Of a stretch of 64,000 nt of DNA, positions 17,588 to 26,767 are shown one piece after another. The stretch lies in assembly GCF_017377735.1 (NCBI RefSeq), contig NZ_JAFVMH010000001.1, positions 806,001-870,000 of the forward strand, in the 5' to 3' direction. The position numbers were made by a program, and so were the translations under genes. Below the pieces are notes generated by a model. It saw only the letters and a list, made by a program, of their open reading frames with translations, was not told where the DNA came from and searched no databases. This DNA comes from Acetobacter garciniae (GTDB lineage Bacteria > Pseudomonadota > Alphaproteobacteria > Acetobacterales > Acetobacteraceae). Position 1 is the first letter of the stretch. The number at the start of each line of letters is the position of its first letter.

Positions 17588-18425
17588 AACCCCGCACGTG
17601 CAGGATGGCCACGCAGCCGGCACCCGGTTCAGGGTCGTGCAGCCTGCCCGCCCCGTTGCCCGGACGCTGGTCTTCCTGCACGGCGTGGGTATGCAACTGG
17701 AATTCTGGCAGCCCCAGCTTGCGTATTTTTCGCGCAACTATCGCTGTGTCGCCTATGACATGCTCGGCCATGGCGACAGCCCACTGCCGCCGCAATCCCC
17801 CACCCTTGCGGATTACAGTGCGCAATTCGCGCAGGTGGTGGAGCATCTGTCCCTGGGGCCGGTCACGTTCATCGGTCATTCCATGGGGGCGCTGATCGCC
17901 ATTGACGCGGCGATCCGTTACCCTGATCGGGTCGAGCGGCTTGTCGCCATGAACGGTGTGTATGACCGCACGCCTGCCCAAAGTGCCGCGATCGCCGCCC
18001 GTGTCGCCCAGCTTGATGGCAAAATGCCGGACTGGTCGGCAACGCTGGATCGGTGGTTCGGGGCAGCGCCGTCGGAGCAGGCGGCGGAGCGGGCCAGCCT
18101 GCACGATCTGCTCCAGCGCATTCAGCCCGAGGGCTATGCGCGAACCTATCGTCTTTTCGCGCATGCGGATCAGGCGCATGTGCAAACCCTGCGCACGCTC
18201 AGGGCCCCTGCCCTGTTCCTGACGGGCGAGCTGGACCCGAACTCCACCCCCGCCATGTCCGAGGCCATGGCTGCCGCCTGCCCCGACGGGCGGGCCTGCA
18301 TCCTGGCCGGTGAGCGGCATATGATGAGTTTTGTCCATCCCGCTTCCACCAATCGCGCCATTACAGAATTTCTGCATGAAACGGGCAGCCCGGATCTTCC
18401 CGTTTTCAGGAGTCCTACACCATGA
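17580..18425 (+). CDS. Alpha/beta hydrolase (operon member)
   Basis: Cytosolic alpha/beta hydrolase of 281 aa resembling enol-lactonase/RutD-size enzymes. The oxyanion segment is VFLHGVGMQ, the nucleophile elbow GHSMGA (Ser near 100), a candidate acid lies in GELDPNSTP and the histidine in GERHMMSF, so the triad appears complete. I chose the ATG at 17580, which overlaps the end of the preceding gene by eight bases, over an upstream start that adds 32 Trp/Arg-rich residues. Its stop overlaps the next start in an ATGA. Such coupling implies that this enzyme works in the same pathway, perhaps hydrolysing the product of the flavin oxidoreductase. Confidence 0.85.
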   Translation: MAETPHVQDGHAAGTRFRVVQPARPVARTLVFLHGVGMQLEFWQPQLAYFSRNYRCVAYDMLGHGDSPLPPQSPTLADYSAQFAQVVEHLSLGPVTFIGHSMGALIAIDAAIRYPDRVERLVAMNGVYDRTPAQSAAIAARVAQLDGKMPDWSATLDRWFGAAPSEQAAERASLHDLLQRIQPEGYARTYRLFAHADQAHVQTLRTLRAPALFLTGELDPNSTPAMSEAMAAACPDGRACILAGERHMMSFVHPASTNRAITEFLHETGSPDLPVFRSPTP

Positions 18426-19456
18426 AGTTCTCGCTTTTTGTTCATATGGAACGGTACCGGGCCGAGCAGAGCCATGCGGAACTGTTCGATGAACTGGAAC
18501 AACTCGTTCAGATCGCCGAAGCCGGTGGCATGGAAACCGCCTGGATCGGTGAACACCATGGCATGGAATTTACCATCGCTCCCAACCCGTTCATCAACAT
18601 CGCGTACCTGGCCAGCAAGACATCGCGCATTCGCCTGGGCACGGGCACGGTTATCGCGCCGTTCTGGCACCCGCTGCGCCTTGCGGGGGAAGCGGCCCTG
18701 ACCGATATCGCCACCAAGGGGCGGCTCGACCTGGGCATTGCCCGGGGGGCCTATGCCTTCGAATATGAACGCATGCTGCCCGGCCTGGATGCCTGGACAG
18801 CGGGGCAGCGCATGCGCGAACTGGTGCCGACGCTGCGCAAGCTATGGGCGGGCGATTACGCCCATGAGGGCGAGTTCTGGAGCTTTCCCAAATCGACGGC
18901 GGTCCCTAAGCCCATGGGGGGTGACATGCCGCTCTGGCTTGCCGCGCGCGACCCCAATTCGCACGCTTTCGCGGTGGAAAACGGCTGCAATGTCCAGGTC
19001 ACGCCGCTGGCTTCGGGCGATGAGGAGGTGCAGAGCCTCATGGACCGGTTCAAGGCCGCCTGCGCCCTGCACCCGCATGTTTCCCGCCCCGAGGTGATGT
19101 TGCTGCTGCACACCTATGTCGGAGCGGACGATGCGGATACCGAACAGGCAGTCCGTGAACTGAGCCGCTTTTATTGTTACTTCGGCGCGTGGTTCAAGAA
19201 CCAGCGCACGATAGAAAACGGGTTTATCGAACAGCTCAGCGAGCAGGACATGGCCGAAATGACCATGTTCAGCCCGGATGTGATCCGCAAGAACCTGGTT
19301 ATCGGCAAGCCGGATTCAGTGATCGGGCGGCTGAAAAGCTACGAAGCCATGGGCTACGACCAGTACAGCTTCTGGATCGACAGCCTTATGCCCTTCGAGC
19401 GCAAGAAGGCTTCGCTCGAGCGATTCATCAATGAGGTCATGCCCGCTTTCGCCTGA
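18422..19456 (+). CDS. LLM-class flavin-dependent oxidoreductase
   Basis: Luciferase-like monooxygenase superfamily member (344 aa), a TIM-barrel enzyme that normally uses FMNH2 or F420 and oxygen. Typical segments are the first strand KFSLFVHMER, the WIGEHHGMEF strand 2 region, RIRLGTGTVIAPFWHPLRLA, GRLDLGIARGAYAFEYE and the C-terminal YDQYSFWIDSLMPFE. No flavin reductase gene is adjacent, so reduced flavin must come from elsewhere. It shares an ATGA overlap with the hydrolase before it and is followed by the aldehyde dehydrogenase. In known systems (RutA, for example) family members open nitrogen heterocycles; that is a candidate role here but is not demonstrated. Confidence 0.87.
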   Translation: MKFSLFVHMERYRAEQSHAELFDELEQLVQIAEAGGMETAWIGEHHGMEFTIAPNPFINIAYLASKTSRIRLGTGTVIAPFWHPLRLAGEAALTDIATKGRLDLGIARGAYAFEYERMLPGLDAWTAGQRMRELVPTLRKLWAGDYAHEGEFWSFPKSTAVPKPMGGDMPLWLAARDPNSHAFAVENGCNVQVTPLASGDEEVQSLMDRFKAACALHPHVSRPEVMLLLHTYVGADDADTEQAVRELSRFYCYFGAWFKNQRTIENGFIEQLSEQDMAEMTMFSPDVIRKNLVIGKPDSVIGRLKSYEAMGYDQYSFWIDSLMPFERKKASLERFINEVMPAFA

Positions 19457-19485
19457 TCCCCGACGTGCCGAAGGACAACAGCCCC

Positions 19486-20955
19486 ATGCGGGAATTCGAG
19501 CAGTATATAGACGGTCGCTTTGAAAAAGGTCAGGCGACCTTTGAAAGCATCGATCCCGCAACGCAGAAGCCCTGGGCGCTGATGCCGCGTGCCGGGGCGC
19601 AGGATGTCGATCGTGCGGTGCGCGCGGCATGGCGGGCCTTTGCCGACCCCCAATGGACAGGGTTGACGGCGACGCAGCGTGGCAAGCTGCTTTTCCGGCT
19701 GGCGGACCTGCTGGAACAGGCGGTTCCTGACCTTGCGGAACTGGAGACGCGCGATACGGGGAAAATCATCCGCGAAACCCGTGCCCAGATCGCGTATATC
19801 GCTGAATATTATCGTTATTACGGCGGCCTGGCCGACAAGATGGATGGCCGCTATGTCGCTATCGACAAGGCGGATACCGAAGCCTACCAGCAACGCGAGC
19901 CCATAGGCGTTGTCGCGGCGATCGTGCCGTGGAATTCGCAGCTTTTCCTTGCCGCCGTCAAGCTGGCTCCGGCTCTGGCGGCAGGGTGTACCGTGGTGCT
20001 CAAGGCATCCGAAGACGGCCCGGCCCCCCTGCTTGCCTTTGCCCGCTTTGTTCATGAAGCAGGTTTTCCCCCCGGTGTCGTCTCGATCCTGACCGGGTTT
20101 GGGGAGGATTGCGGCAAGGCCCTGACCAGCCACCCCCTAGTCTCGCGTATTGCCTTTACGGGCGGGCCGGAAACCGCGCGCCATATCGTGCGCAACAGTG
20201 CCGATAACCTGGCGTATCTGACACTTGAGCTTGGCGGAAAATCGCCCGTGGTGGTTTTCCCCGATGCTGATCTGGACAGTACGGTCAACGCCATTATCTC
20301 GGGCATTTTCGCGGCCACGGGGCAGAGTTGCGTTGCCGGATCGCGCCTGCTCGCCCATCGCGACATTCTGCCGGCATTGCTCGACCGCCTGAGTGAACGG
20401 GCCAAGACAATTCGTATCGGCCCACCCGATGTCATGCAGACAGAATTCGGCCCGCTGGCCACCGACCGGCAGCGCCGGCATATTGTGGACCTGATCGCAC
20501 GCAGCCTTGCGGCGGGTGCGACGCTTGTCACGGGTGGGCAGGTGCCCCCGGGGTTCGAGACCGGCTTTTATTTCGAACCCACCATCCTGCTCTGCGACGA
20601 CCCGCAGACCCCCTGCCTGCGCGAGGAATTTTTCGGCCCCGTGCTGAGTGTCCTGCCTTTCGAGGATGAGGCAGATGCCATAGCCAATGCCAACGATACG
20701 CCCTTTGGCCTGGCATCGGGCCTGTTCACACGGGATCTCGCACGGGCCAAGCGCGTGACAGCGCGGCTGCGGGCGGGCATTGTCTGGGTCAACACCTATC
20801 GCATGATCTCCCCTCTCATGCCATTTGGCGGATTTGGCTTGAGCGGTCTGGGGCGCGAGGGCGGGAGCGAGGCCATTCTCGATTACATGCGCACGAAGTC
20901 GGTCTGGGTCCGCACGTCGGACGAGCCGATCGCCGATCCATTCGTGATGCGATAA
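19486..20955 (+). CDS. Aldehyde dehydrogenase
   Basis: NAD(P)-dependent aldehyde dehydrogenase of the ALDH superfamily, 489 aa, oxidising an aldehyde to an acid. The cofactor segment is VVAAIVPWNSQLF, the general base Glu is in LELGGKSP, the catalytic Cys is in GQSCVAGSRL, and EEFFGPVLSV and PFGGFGLSGLGREGG close the fold. Start: ATG at 19486, ten bases after AAGGA; a GTG seven codons earlier is possible. It lies 29 bases after the flavin oxidoreductase gene and ten before the NIPSNAP gene. Sequence resembles betaine/gamma-aminobutyraldehyde-type ALDHs, but the substrate is best guessed from the pathway, which is itself unknown. Confidence 0.9.
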   Translation: MREFEQYIDGRFEKGQATFESIDPATQKPWALMPRAGAQDVDRAVRAAWRAFADPQWTGLTATQRGKLLFRLADLLEQAVPDLAELETRDTGKIIRETRAQIAYIAEYYRYYGGLADKMDGRYVAIDKADTEAYQQREPIGVVAAIVPWNSQLFLAAVKLAPALAAGCTVVLKASEDGPAPLLAFARFVHEAGFPPGVVSILTGFGEDCGKALTSHPLVSRIAFTGGPETARHIVRNSADNLAYLTLELGGKSPVVVFPDADLDSTVNAIISGIFAATGQSCVAGSRLLAHRDILPALLDRLSERAKTIRIGPPDVMQTEFGPLATDRQRRHIVDLIARSLAAGATLVTGGQVPPGFETGFYFEPTILLCDDPQTPCLREEFFGPVLSVLPFEDEADAIANANDTPFGLASGLFTRDLARAKRVTARLRAGIVWVNTYRMISPLMPFGGFGLSGLGREGGSEAILDYMRTKSVWVRTSDEPIADPFVMR

Positions 20956-20965
20956 GGAGATTTCC

Positions 20966-21286
20966 ATGATTTACGAGATTCGCACCTACCAGCTCAAGAC
21001 AGGGGCAGTACCTGCCTACGTCAAGGTCGTCTCCGAAGAGGGTATTCTTATACAAAAGCCGCATCTTGGCACGCTGGCGGGGTATTTCTTTTCCGAAATC
21101 GGCCCGCTTAACCAAATTGTGCATATCTGGGCGTATCAGGACCTGGCCGATCGTGACGCGCGGCGCGCGGCCCTGGCGGCCGACCCCAGGTGGGTGGCGT
21201 TCCTGCCCAAGATCCAGTGTCTGATCGAGACGATGGAAAACAAGATCATGAAACCCCTGCCCTTTTTTGACGCTGCCCCTGCATGA
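20966..21286 (+). CDS. NIPSNAP family protein
   Basis: A 106 aa single-domain NIPSNAP protein (ferredoxin-like dimeric alpha-beta barrel fold). It begins with the characteristic MIYEIRTYQLKTGAVPAYV, has GYFFSEIGPLNQIVHIWAYQDLADRDARR in the centre and ends in a short KIMKPLPFF tail. Bacterial NIPSNAPs often sit in catabolic operons; their activity is mostly unknown. RBS AAGGAG lies seven bases before the ATG. The stop overlaps the permease start in ATGA, which ties it to the same operon as the aldehyde dehydrogenase and permease. Confidence 0.88.
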   Translation: MIYEIRTYQLKTGAVPAYVKVVSEEGILIQKPHLGTLAGYFFSEIGPLNQIVHIWAYQDLADRDARRAALAADPRWVAFLPKIQCLIETMENKIMKPLPFFDAAPA

Positions 21287-22656
21287 TGGAAGGTGCTGTC
21301 TCCGGGGATAGTCCGTACGAGATTGTCGAACAGAACAGCACCTCCTTTGTTCCGCCTTCCGCGCGGCATGGGCAGGTCAAGGACCTGTTCACCTTGTGGT
21401 TCACCACCAGTATCGCCCCTTTTCCCATTGTAACGGGGGCGACCATTGCCGCGCAGTCGCATCTGTCCCTGCTATGGGCGATCAGTGCGATTTTATGCGG
21501 CCACCTGCTGGGCAGCCTGGTTCTGGCCGCCTGTTCCGCCCAGGGGCCGCAAATGGGGCTGGCACAGATGGTTCAGGCGCGCGGCCAGTTCGGCCGGTAT
21601 GGCGCGCTGCTGATCGTCTCCATATCGGCGCTTCTGTATCTGGGGTTTTTTACCTCCAATACCGTTCTGGCGGGCCAGGCCCTGCATGGGCTGGTGCCCG
21701 TGATCGGCATTGGTGTGGGCGGCGTGCTTGCTGCCTTGTGCGCGGTCACGATCGGTGTGCTGGGCTACAGGACCATCCACCTGCTCAACCGGGTGGGCAT
21801 GTGGTTCATGGCCGCGGCCCTTCTGGCGGCGTTTGCCTGTGTCATGGTGCGCATGCCCGCTGCCGCCTGGACTTTGCATGGCTTCAACACGCTGGGCTGG
21901 CTGTTGTGTTTTTCGACAGCCCTTGTGTGGAACACATCCTACGCGTGCTATACCTCCGATTATTCGCGCTACCTGCCGCAAACAGTCGGGTTGAGGCGGC
22001 CTTTTCTGGCCAGCCTGGCAGGCTCGGCGGCCGGGGCTTCGCTCAGCTTTATCTTCGGCGCGGTTGTCGCGGCCAGCATGCCCCAACTGGGCGACCCCAT
22101 GCTGGCGGTATCGTCGGCCACGGGGTTGGTGGGGCCGGTTCTGCTGTTCCTGTTCCTGCTTAATATCATCAGCCATAACGCGCTCAATGTTTATGGCGCA
22201 GTGCTTGCCCTGATCACCATGTTGCAGACCTTTATAGCGTCGTGGGAGCCCGGGCGCGGGGCACGGATCGGTATTGCCGGGGTGGTCCTGTGCGGCTGCC
22301 TGGGCGTTGCAGGTGCATTCCCCGATAGCGCGGTGCCGGTCTTTATCGATATCGTGGTGGCGTTGCTGATCGTTCTGGTCCCGTGGGTGACGATCAATCT
22401 GTGCGATTTTTATATTCTGCGGAAAGGGCGGTACGATATCGCGTCGTTCTTCCGGGCCGATGGCGGGCGTTACGGGTTGTTCGACTGGCCCGCCTGCACC
22501 GCGTTCCTGATCGGTGTTGCCGTGCAAATTCCCATTACGACAAACGCCTTTTTCACGGGCCCTCTCGTGCCGCTGCTGCACGGTATCAATATAGGCTGGC
22601 TGGTATCACCCCCTGTTACGCTTCTTGCCTTTCTTGCCCTGCGCAAAGCACGCTGA
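21283..22656 (+). CDS. NCS1-family permease (cytosine/purine type)
   Basis: Inner-membrane importer of the NCS1 family, which carries nucleobases, hydantoins, allantoin, thiamine and related N-heterocycles. The 457 aa contain about twelve hydrophobic segments; typical are FTLWFTTSIAPFPIVTGA in TM1, GQFGRYGALLIVSISALLYLGF, and NTSYACYTSDYSRYLP with the family's YSRY motif. Two ATGs at 21283 and 21286 are possible; the first overlaps the NIPSNAP stop. As the only transporter inside the coupled operon it is the best clue that the substrate of the pathway is a nucleobase-like or hydantoin-like compound. The exact ligand cannot be read from the sequence. Confidence 0.87.
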   Translation: MMEGAVSGDSPYEIVEQNSTSFVPPSARHGQVKDLFTLWFTTSIAPFPIVTGATIAAQSHLSLLWAISAILCGHLLGSLVLAACSAQGPQMGLAQMVQARGQFGRYGALLIVSISALLYLGFFTSNTVLAGQALHGLVPVIGIGVGGVLAALCAVTIGVLGYRTIHLLNRVGMWFMAAALLAAFACVMVRMPAAAWTLHGFNTLGWLLCFSTALVWNTSYACYTSDYSRYLPQTVGLRRPFLASLAGSAAGASLSFIFGAVVAASMPQLGDPMLAVSSATGLVGPVLLFLFLLNIISHNALNVYGAVLALITMLQTFIASWEPGRGARIGIAGVVLCGCLGVAGAFPDSAVPVFIDIVVALLIVLVPWVTINLCDFYILRKGRYDIASFFRADGGRYGLFDWPACTAFLIGVAVQIPITTNAFFTGPLVPLLHGINIGWLVSPPVTLLAFLALRKAR

Positions 22657-22812
22657 ATTCTATCGGGCCCGTAATCGGTGGCTGGCCTGTTCAGGTCCGA
22701 TGCAGGCGGTGCTAGTCTGTAAACGCTATTCCCGTTTGCAGTTCGGGCAGCGCTTAAAAAAAAACGGCGAGGCTGCCTTGGATCAGGTGCGGGAAATTGG
22801 TCGCATGAATGA
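22657..22812. promoter_or_regulatory. Spacer before the aconitase X gene
   Basis: A 156-base gap interrupts the otherwise tightly packed operon. It contains an imperfect operator-like repeat AAACG-CTATTCC-CGTTT (22721-22737) and a run of nine A residues after CGCTT (22755-22763). It may hold an internal promoter for the aconitase X gene. Confidence 0.3.
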
Positions 22813-24588
22813 ATGCAAAAGGATGTCGTGTTGAGCAGGTCCGTTCAGGTCAGTGGTCGTATGCTGTGTTCCGGTCAGGCAGGTGGTCCGGTCGTGACCG
22901 CCCCCGTCGGGTTGAGTTTCTGGGGTGGGGTGGATCCGCTGAACGGGATCGTGCTTGACCGGCACCATCCCCTTGCGGGTGAATGCCTGACCGGCAAGGT
23001 GCTGGCGGTACCGGGCGGGCGCGGGTCCTGCACGGGCAGTTGCGTCATGCTCGAACTCATTCTGAACGGCGTGGCCCCTGCGGCCATTATCGTATGCGAG
23101 CATGAGGAAATTTATACGCTGGGTGCCTTGATCGCCCAGGTGTTTTTCGATCGCACCATGCCGGTCCTGCAAATCAGCCGCGAAGCATTCGTCCTGCTCG
23201 GCCAGTATCGTTTTGCCCGGATCGAAGGGCAGACACTTATCCTGTCCGACGAACCGACAACGGCCATGCCAGCCCCGTCCGCGCCCATCGCGCAGGAGCC
23301 CGGGGGGCACGACATCGCACTCGCCCCCATCGACAGGGCCCTTCTTGCGGGCGAGCACGGCAAGGCGGCCCAGGTGGCCATGCGGCTCGTGCTGAAAATG
23401 GCGGAACTGCAAGGGGCCACACGGTTCATGGATGTGACCCAGGCGCATATCGACGGCTGCATTTATATCGGCCCGGCCAGCCTGCGTTTTGCACAGATGC
23501 TGCGCGACCTGGGGGCGAAGGTGCGCGTGCCCACCACGCTCAACGCCATCTCGGTGGACCGGCGGCGCTGGCGCGAACTGGGGGTGGATGCGACATTGGG
23601 CGAGCCGGCAAGTGCCCTGGCCGATACCTATACCGACATGGGCGCACGGCCCACCTTTACCTGCGCGCCATACCTGCTGGACAGCGCGCCCGCCTTCGGT
23701 GCGCAAATTGGCTGGGCGGAATCCAACGCCGTGGTCTACGCCAACAGCGTGCTGGGGGCCCGGACCATGAAATACCCCGATTTCATGGATATCTGTATCG
23801 CCATAACCGGCCGTGCCCCCTATGCGGGCTGCCACCGGGACGAAGGCCGCCGCGCAACCTGCGCCATCGATGTGCAAATGCCCGAAGGGGCCGATGACTC
23901 CTTCTGGCCATTGGTGGGGTATTGCTGCGGAGCGATTGCCCGGCATGAAATCCCGCTTGTGCGCGGGTTGGAGAACACTTGCCCGACGCTGGACGATCTC
24001 AAGGCCTTTGGCGCGGCCTTTGCGACATCGGCCGGAGCGCCCATGTTCCATATTGCGGGTGTGACGCCAGAGGCCGACCGGCAGCCCGACCTGCCCCGAA
24101 CCATCCTGTCGGTTGCGGATCTTCTGGAAGGGTGGAAGGAACTGAACACGGGGGATGCAGGCTGTATCGGCCTGGTCAGCCTGGGGAACCCGCATTTTTC
24201 GGCCTCGGAAATGCACCGCCTTGCCGACCTGCTGGAAGGCCGCATGTGCAGCGAACAGGTCAAAATCGTCGTGACATGTGGGCGAGCCGTGTTCGAGCAG
24301 GCGACACAGGCCGGGGATATTGCACGCCTGGACGCTTTTGGGGTGCAGGTCATCCAGGACACGTGCTGGTGCATGCTGGGTGAGCCGATCGTCCCACCCG
24401 ATACGCATACGATCATGACCAATTCCGGTAAATACGCGCATTATGCGCCGGGGCTGGTCGGCTGTCGCGTGCGCTTCGGCAGTCTGGCGGATTGTGTCGA
24501 GGCCGCCCGCACCGGTGCAGTGTCGGACAATCCGCCCGCATGGTTGCAGCCCGCCACCACACTCCACCCGAACGCCCTGCCCGCCTGA
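22813..24588 (+). CDS. Fused aconitase X (AcnX) hydro-lyase
   Basis: Aconitase X, an iron-dependent dehydratase distantly related to aconitase. Known members dehydrate cis-3-hydroxy-L-proline (bacteria) or mevalonate 5-phosphate (archaea). Here both parts are fused in 591 aa: the small swivel domain first (about 10-140, GGVDPLNGIVLDRHHPL and GGRGSCTGSC), then the large domain (about 170-580) with GPASLRFAQMLRDLGAKV, PTTLNAISVD, TFTCAPYLL, WAESNAVVYANSVLGART, QDTCWCML and TNSGKYAHYAPG. Several conserved Cys could bind the metal. The start is uncertain: ATG 22813 has no good ribosome site, while AAAGGAT precedes a GTG at 22828 and a TTG at 22831. No hydroxyproline genes are adjacent, so the substrate may differ. 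Confidence 0.85.
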   Translation: MQKDVVLSRSVQVSGRMLCSGQAGGPVVTAPVGLSFWGGVDPLNGIVLDRHHPLAGECLTGKVLAVPGGRGSCTGSCVMLELILNGVAPAAIIVCEHEEIYTLGALIAQVFFDRTMPVLQISREAFVLLGQYRFARIEGQTLILSDEPTTAMPAPSAPIAQEPGGHDIALAPIDRALLAGEHGKAAQVAMRLVLKMAELQGATRFMDVTQAHIDGCIYIGPASLRFAQMLRDLGAKVRVPTTLNAISVDRRRWRELGVDATLGEPASALADTYTDMGARPTFTCAPYLLDSAPAFGAQIGWAESNAVVYANSVLGARTMKYPDFMDICIAITGRAPYAGCHRDEGRRATCAIDVQMPEGADDSFWPLVGYCCGAIARHEIPLVRGLENTCPTLDDLKAFGAAFATSAGAPMFHIAGVTPEADRQPDLPRTILSVADLLEGWKELNTGDAGCIGLVSLGNPHFSASEMHRLADLLEGRMCSEQVKIVVTCGRAVFEQATQAGDIARLDAFGVQVIQDTCWCMLGEPIVPPDTHTIMTNSGKYAHYAPGLVGCRVRFGSLADCVEAARTGAVSDNPPAWLQPATTLHPNALPA

Positions 24589-24725
24589 ACGCGCCCTATT
24601 GGCCGGGGCGTGTACCTTGCCTGCCTGAATGCATCGCGCGTCATTGTGCGTGGCAGGCTGTGCGCGGCCCTTTTGTGGCGGGGTTTCCTCCAGACTTTGC
24701 TGGCCAGTCCCGAGCGCTGCCTTCG

Positions 24726-25640
24726 CTAGGCGGCGTCGGGCGTGCCTGTGCAGGCACAAAGCAGTTCGCGGATCAGGATTTTCTGTGCCGCGGACTGACG
24801 GTCCGAGCGGCGCACGGCAATGCCGAAGCGCGAGATCTGGCGCCACTGGCTTTGCCCAAGGCAGCGCAATTCGTCCTGTCGGCTCCAGATCTGCGCGTAA
24901 TGTTCGGGCAGAAAGCCGATATAGCGGCCCGAGAGGATCAGGATAGCCTGCGCCTCCATATTCGACGCGGCGGCCGTGGCCCGGGCGTTGGGAAATTCGC
25001 TCAGATCCTGGCTGGAGGCATAGCGGCGGACCACGAAAGGATGGGCCGCTACATCGTCCCGCGTCAGCCCGGGTTCGTCCGCCCGCTGGTAGAGAGGATG
25101 CGTCTTGCCGCAAAAAAGCGCGTGATATTCCAAGATCATGGGAATGAAGACGATACTGTCATTGTCCATGAAGGCGGGCATGATCGCGATATCCAGATGA
25201 CCGTTCGAAAGTTCGGTTATCAGTTCTTCGGGTGCTGCGACCTTGACGCCAAGGGAGACATCGGGCGCAATCAGGCCAAAGCGGTGCAATGCCACGGAAA
25301 CAGGCAGATCGGGATTGGTGATGGTATTGTCTACCACCCCCAGCCTGACCATGCCCCGAATATCATGGCCCAGATGCTGCACCGCGCTGTTGAACGCACC
25401 CAGTGCGGAAAAAAGCGGCCTGCTTTCCTCATAAACCAGTCGCCCCTGCTCGGTCAGGGCAAAACCCTGGCGGCCCCGGTGGCACAGTACCGCGCCCAGC
25501 CGTTCCTCCAGCGATTTGAGATGCTGGCTTATGGCAGGCTGGCTCAGCCCCAGGGCGACCTGCGCCCCCAGAAAGCCCTGATGCTCCACCACCGCGCGGA
25601 AAACCTGAAGGGCGCGAATATCGGCCGGGGCAAGCTGCAT
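24726..25640 (-). CDS. LysR-family regulator
   Basis: DNA-binding regulator of 304 aa: winged helix-turn-helix at the N-terminus (VVEHQGFLGAQVALGLSQPAISQHLKSLEERLGA) and a LysR effector-binding domain from about residue 90 (VRLGVVDNTITNPDLPVSVA). The ATG at 25640 (MQLAPADIR) is preferred to upstream starts, which add residues without similarity to the family. It is divergent from the ureohydrolase gene across a 155-base gap with a clear palindrome, and its end faces the end of the aconitase X gene. LysR proteins commonly activate the divergent gene in response to a pathway metabolite; it probably controls the ureohydrolase-transporter pair and perhaps the whole cluster. Confidence 0.9.
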   Translation of the reverse strand: MQLAPADIRALQVFRAVVEHQGFLGAQVALGLSQPAISQHLKSLEERLGAVLCHRGRQGFALTEQGRLVYEESRPLFSALGAFNSAVQHLGHDIRGMVRLGVVDNTITNPDLPVSVALHRFGLIAPDVSLGVKVAAPEELITELSNGHLDIAIMPAFMDNDSIVFIPMILEYHALFCGKTHPLYQRADEPGLTRDDVAAHPFVVRRYASSQDLSEFPNARATAAASNMEAQAILILSGRYIGFLPEHYAQIWSRQDELRCLGQSQWRQISRFGIAVRRSDRQSAAQKILIRELLCACTGTPDAA

Positions 25641-25695
25641 GGAAGCGTGACGCCTTTTTACATAAGCAAGGCCAATATAAAGATCAAAACTTCCG

Positions 25696-25717
25696 TATGT
25701 GCAAGGTCTGCCACATA
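25696..25717. promoter_or_regulatory. Candidate LysR operator
   Basis: Inverted repeat TATGTG (25696-25701), ten-base spacer, CACATA (25712-25717) lies in the divergent gap between the LysR gene and the ureohydrolase. Size and T-N-A type symmetry fit LysR sites; binding is inferred. Confidence 0.45.
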
Positions 25718-25795
25718 TCGTATCGGTAATGAAACAGGCCATTTGCGTGACGTGCAGTATCGGCCCGGGCATTCATCACGACAGGGAGATATCTC

Positions 25796-26767
25796 TTGGG
25801 CAACAGCTATGACTCCGGGCGGCTCGACCTGCCTTTTGTGGGTATTTCAACCTTCGGCAAATTCCCCCTTGCCCTGGACTGGGACAACATCCAGGCCGAT
25901 GTCGCGATCCTTGGCGCTCCGTTCGACATGGGAACGCAGTTTCGTTCAGGCACGCGGTTCGGGCCGCGTGGCGTGCGTGCGGCATCCACCCTGTTTTCCT
26001 TCGGGCATGCCGGCGCATACGACCATGAAGACGATGTGACCTACCTGGAACAGGCCCGTATCGTGGATATTGGCGATGCCGATATGGTGCACACCGATAC
26101 CCAGACCAGCCACGCCAATATTGAAAAAGGTGTGCGCGCGATCCTGAAAGCGGGGGCCATTCCGGTCGTGATCGGGGGGGACCACTCGATCAACATTCCC
26201 TGTGTCAATGCGTTTTCGGATTTCGGGCCGATCTACATTATCCAGATCGACGCGCATCTCGATTTTGTGGATGAACGGCATGGCGTGCGCAACGGTCACG
26301 GCAATCCGATGTGCCGGGCATCCGAACATACGCATGTCAAAGGCATTTCCCAGTTCGGTATCCGCAATGTATCATCCACCGCGCGGGAAGGTTATGAAGC
26401 GGCACGGGCCGCCGGGTGCGATATTCTCTCGGTCCGCGATGTCCGCCGCCTGGGGCTTGAGGCCGTTCTGGCACGCATACCCGAGGGCGTACCCTATTAT
26501 CTCACGATCGATATTGACGGCTTCGACCCGTCCATAGCGCCCGGAACGGGCACGCCCAGCCATGGGGGCTTCCTGTATTACGAGGTGCTGGAACTGCTGG
26601 CGGGTGTTGCGGCCAAAGGCCCGATTGTGGGGATTGACCTGGTGGAGGTGGCCCCCCCTTACGATCCGACGGAGATCACCTCCATCCTGGCCGCCCAGCT
26701 TCTGCTGAACCTGATCGGCCGTATCCTGCATTGCCGCGCCACAAAAGCCGTGACGGCGGGCGAATAA
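25796..26767 (+). CDS. Ureohydrolase (agmatinase family)
   Basis: Mn2+-dependent ureohydrolase of 323 aa that would release urea from a guanidino compound such as agmatine, guanidinobutyrate or a related acid. All metal ligands are visible: GGDHSI, DAHLDF and DIDGFDP. RSGTRFGPRGVRAAS near the start and the VEVAPPYDPTEITS segment are typical of the agmatinase branch. The start must be a TTG at 25796, with GGGAG seven bases upstream; the first in-frame ATG comes 44 codons later and would delete conserved sequence. It is followed by an MHS transporter and divergent from LysR. The substrate is not assignable from sequence; agmatinase is only the default name. Confidence 0.86.
   Translation: MGNSYDSGRLDLPFVGISTFGKFPLALDWDNIQADVAILGAPFDMGTQFRSGTRFGPRGVRAASTLFSFGHAGAYDHEDDVTYLEQARIVDIGDADMVHTDTQTSHANIEKGVRAILKAGAIPVVIGGDHSINIPCVNAFSDFGPIYIIQIDAHLDFVDERHGVRNGHGNPMCRASEHTHVKGISQFGIRNVSSTAREGYEAARAAGCDILSVRDVRRLGLEAVLARIPEGVPYYLTIDIDGFDPSIAPGTGTPSHGGFLYYEVLELLAGVAAKGPIVGIDLVEVAPPYDPTEITSILAAQLLLNLIGRILHCRATKAVTAGE

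Noticed and set aside
22783..25113. 776-codon minus-strand frame over the aconitase X gene
   Set aside because: It runs opposite a clear enzyme gene and across the LysR end, with no domain; high GC content makes long stop-free antisense frames.
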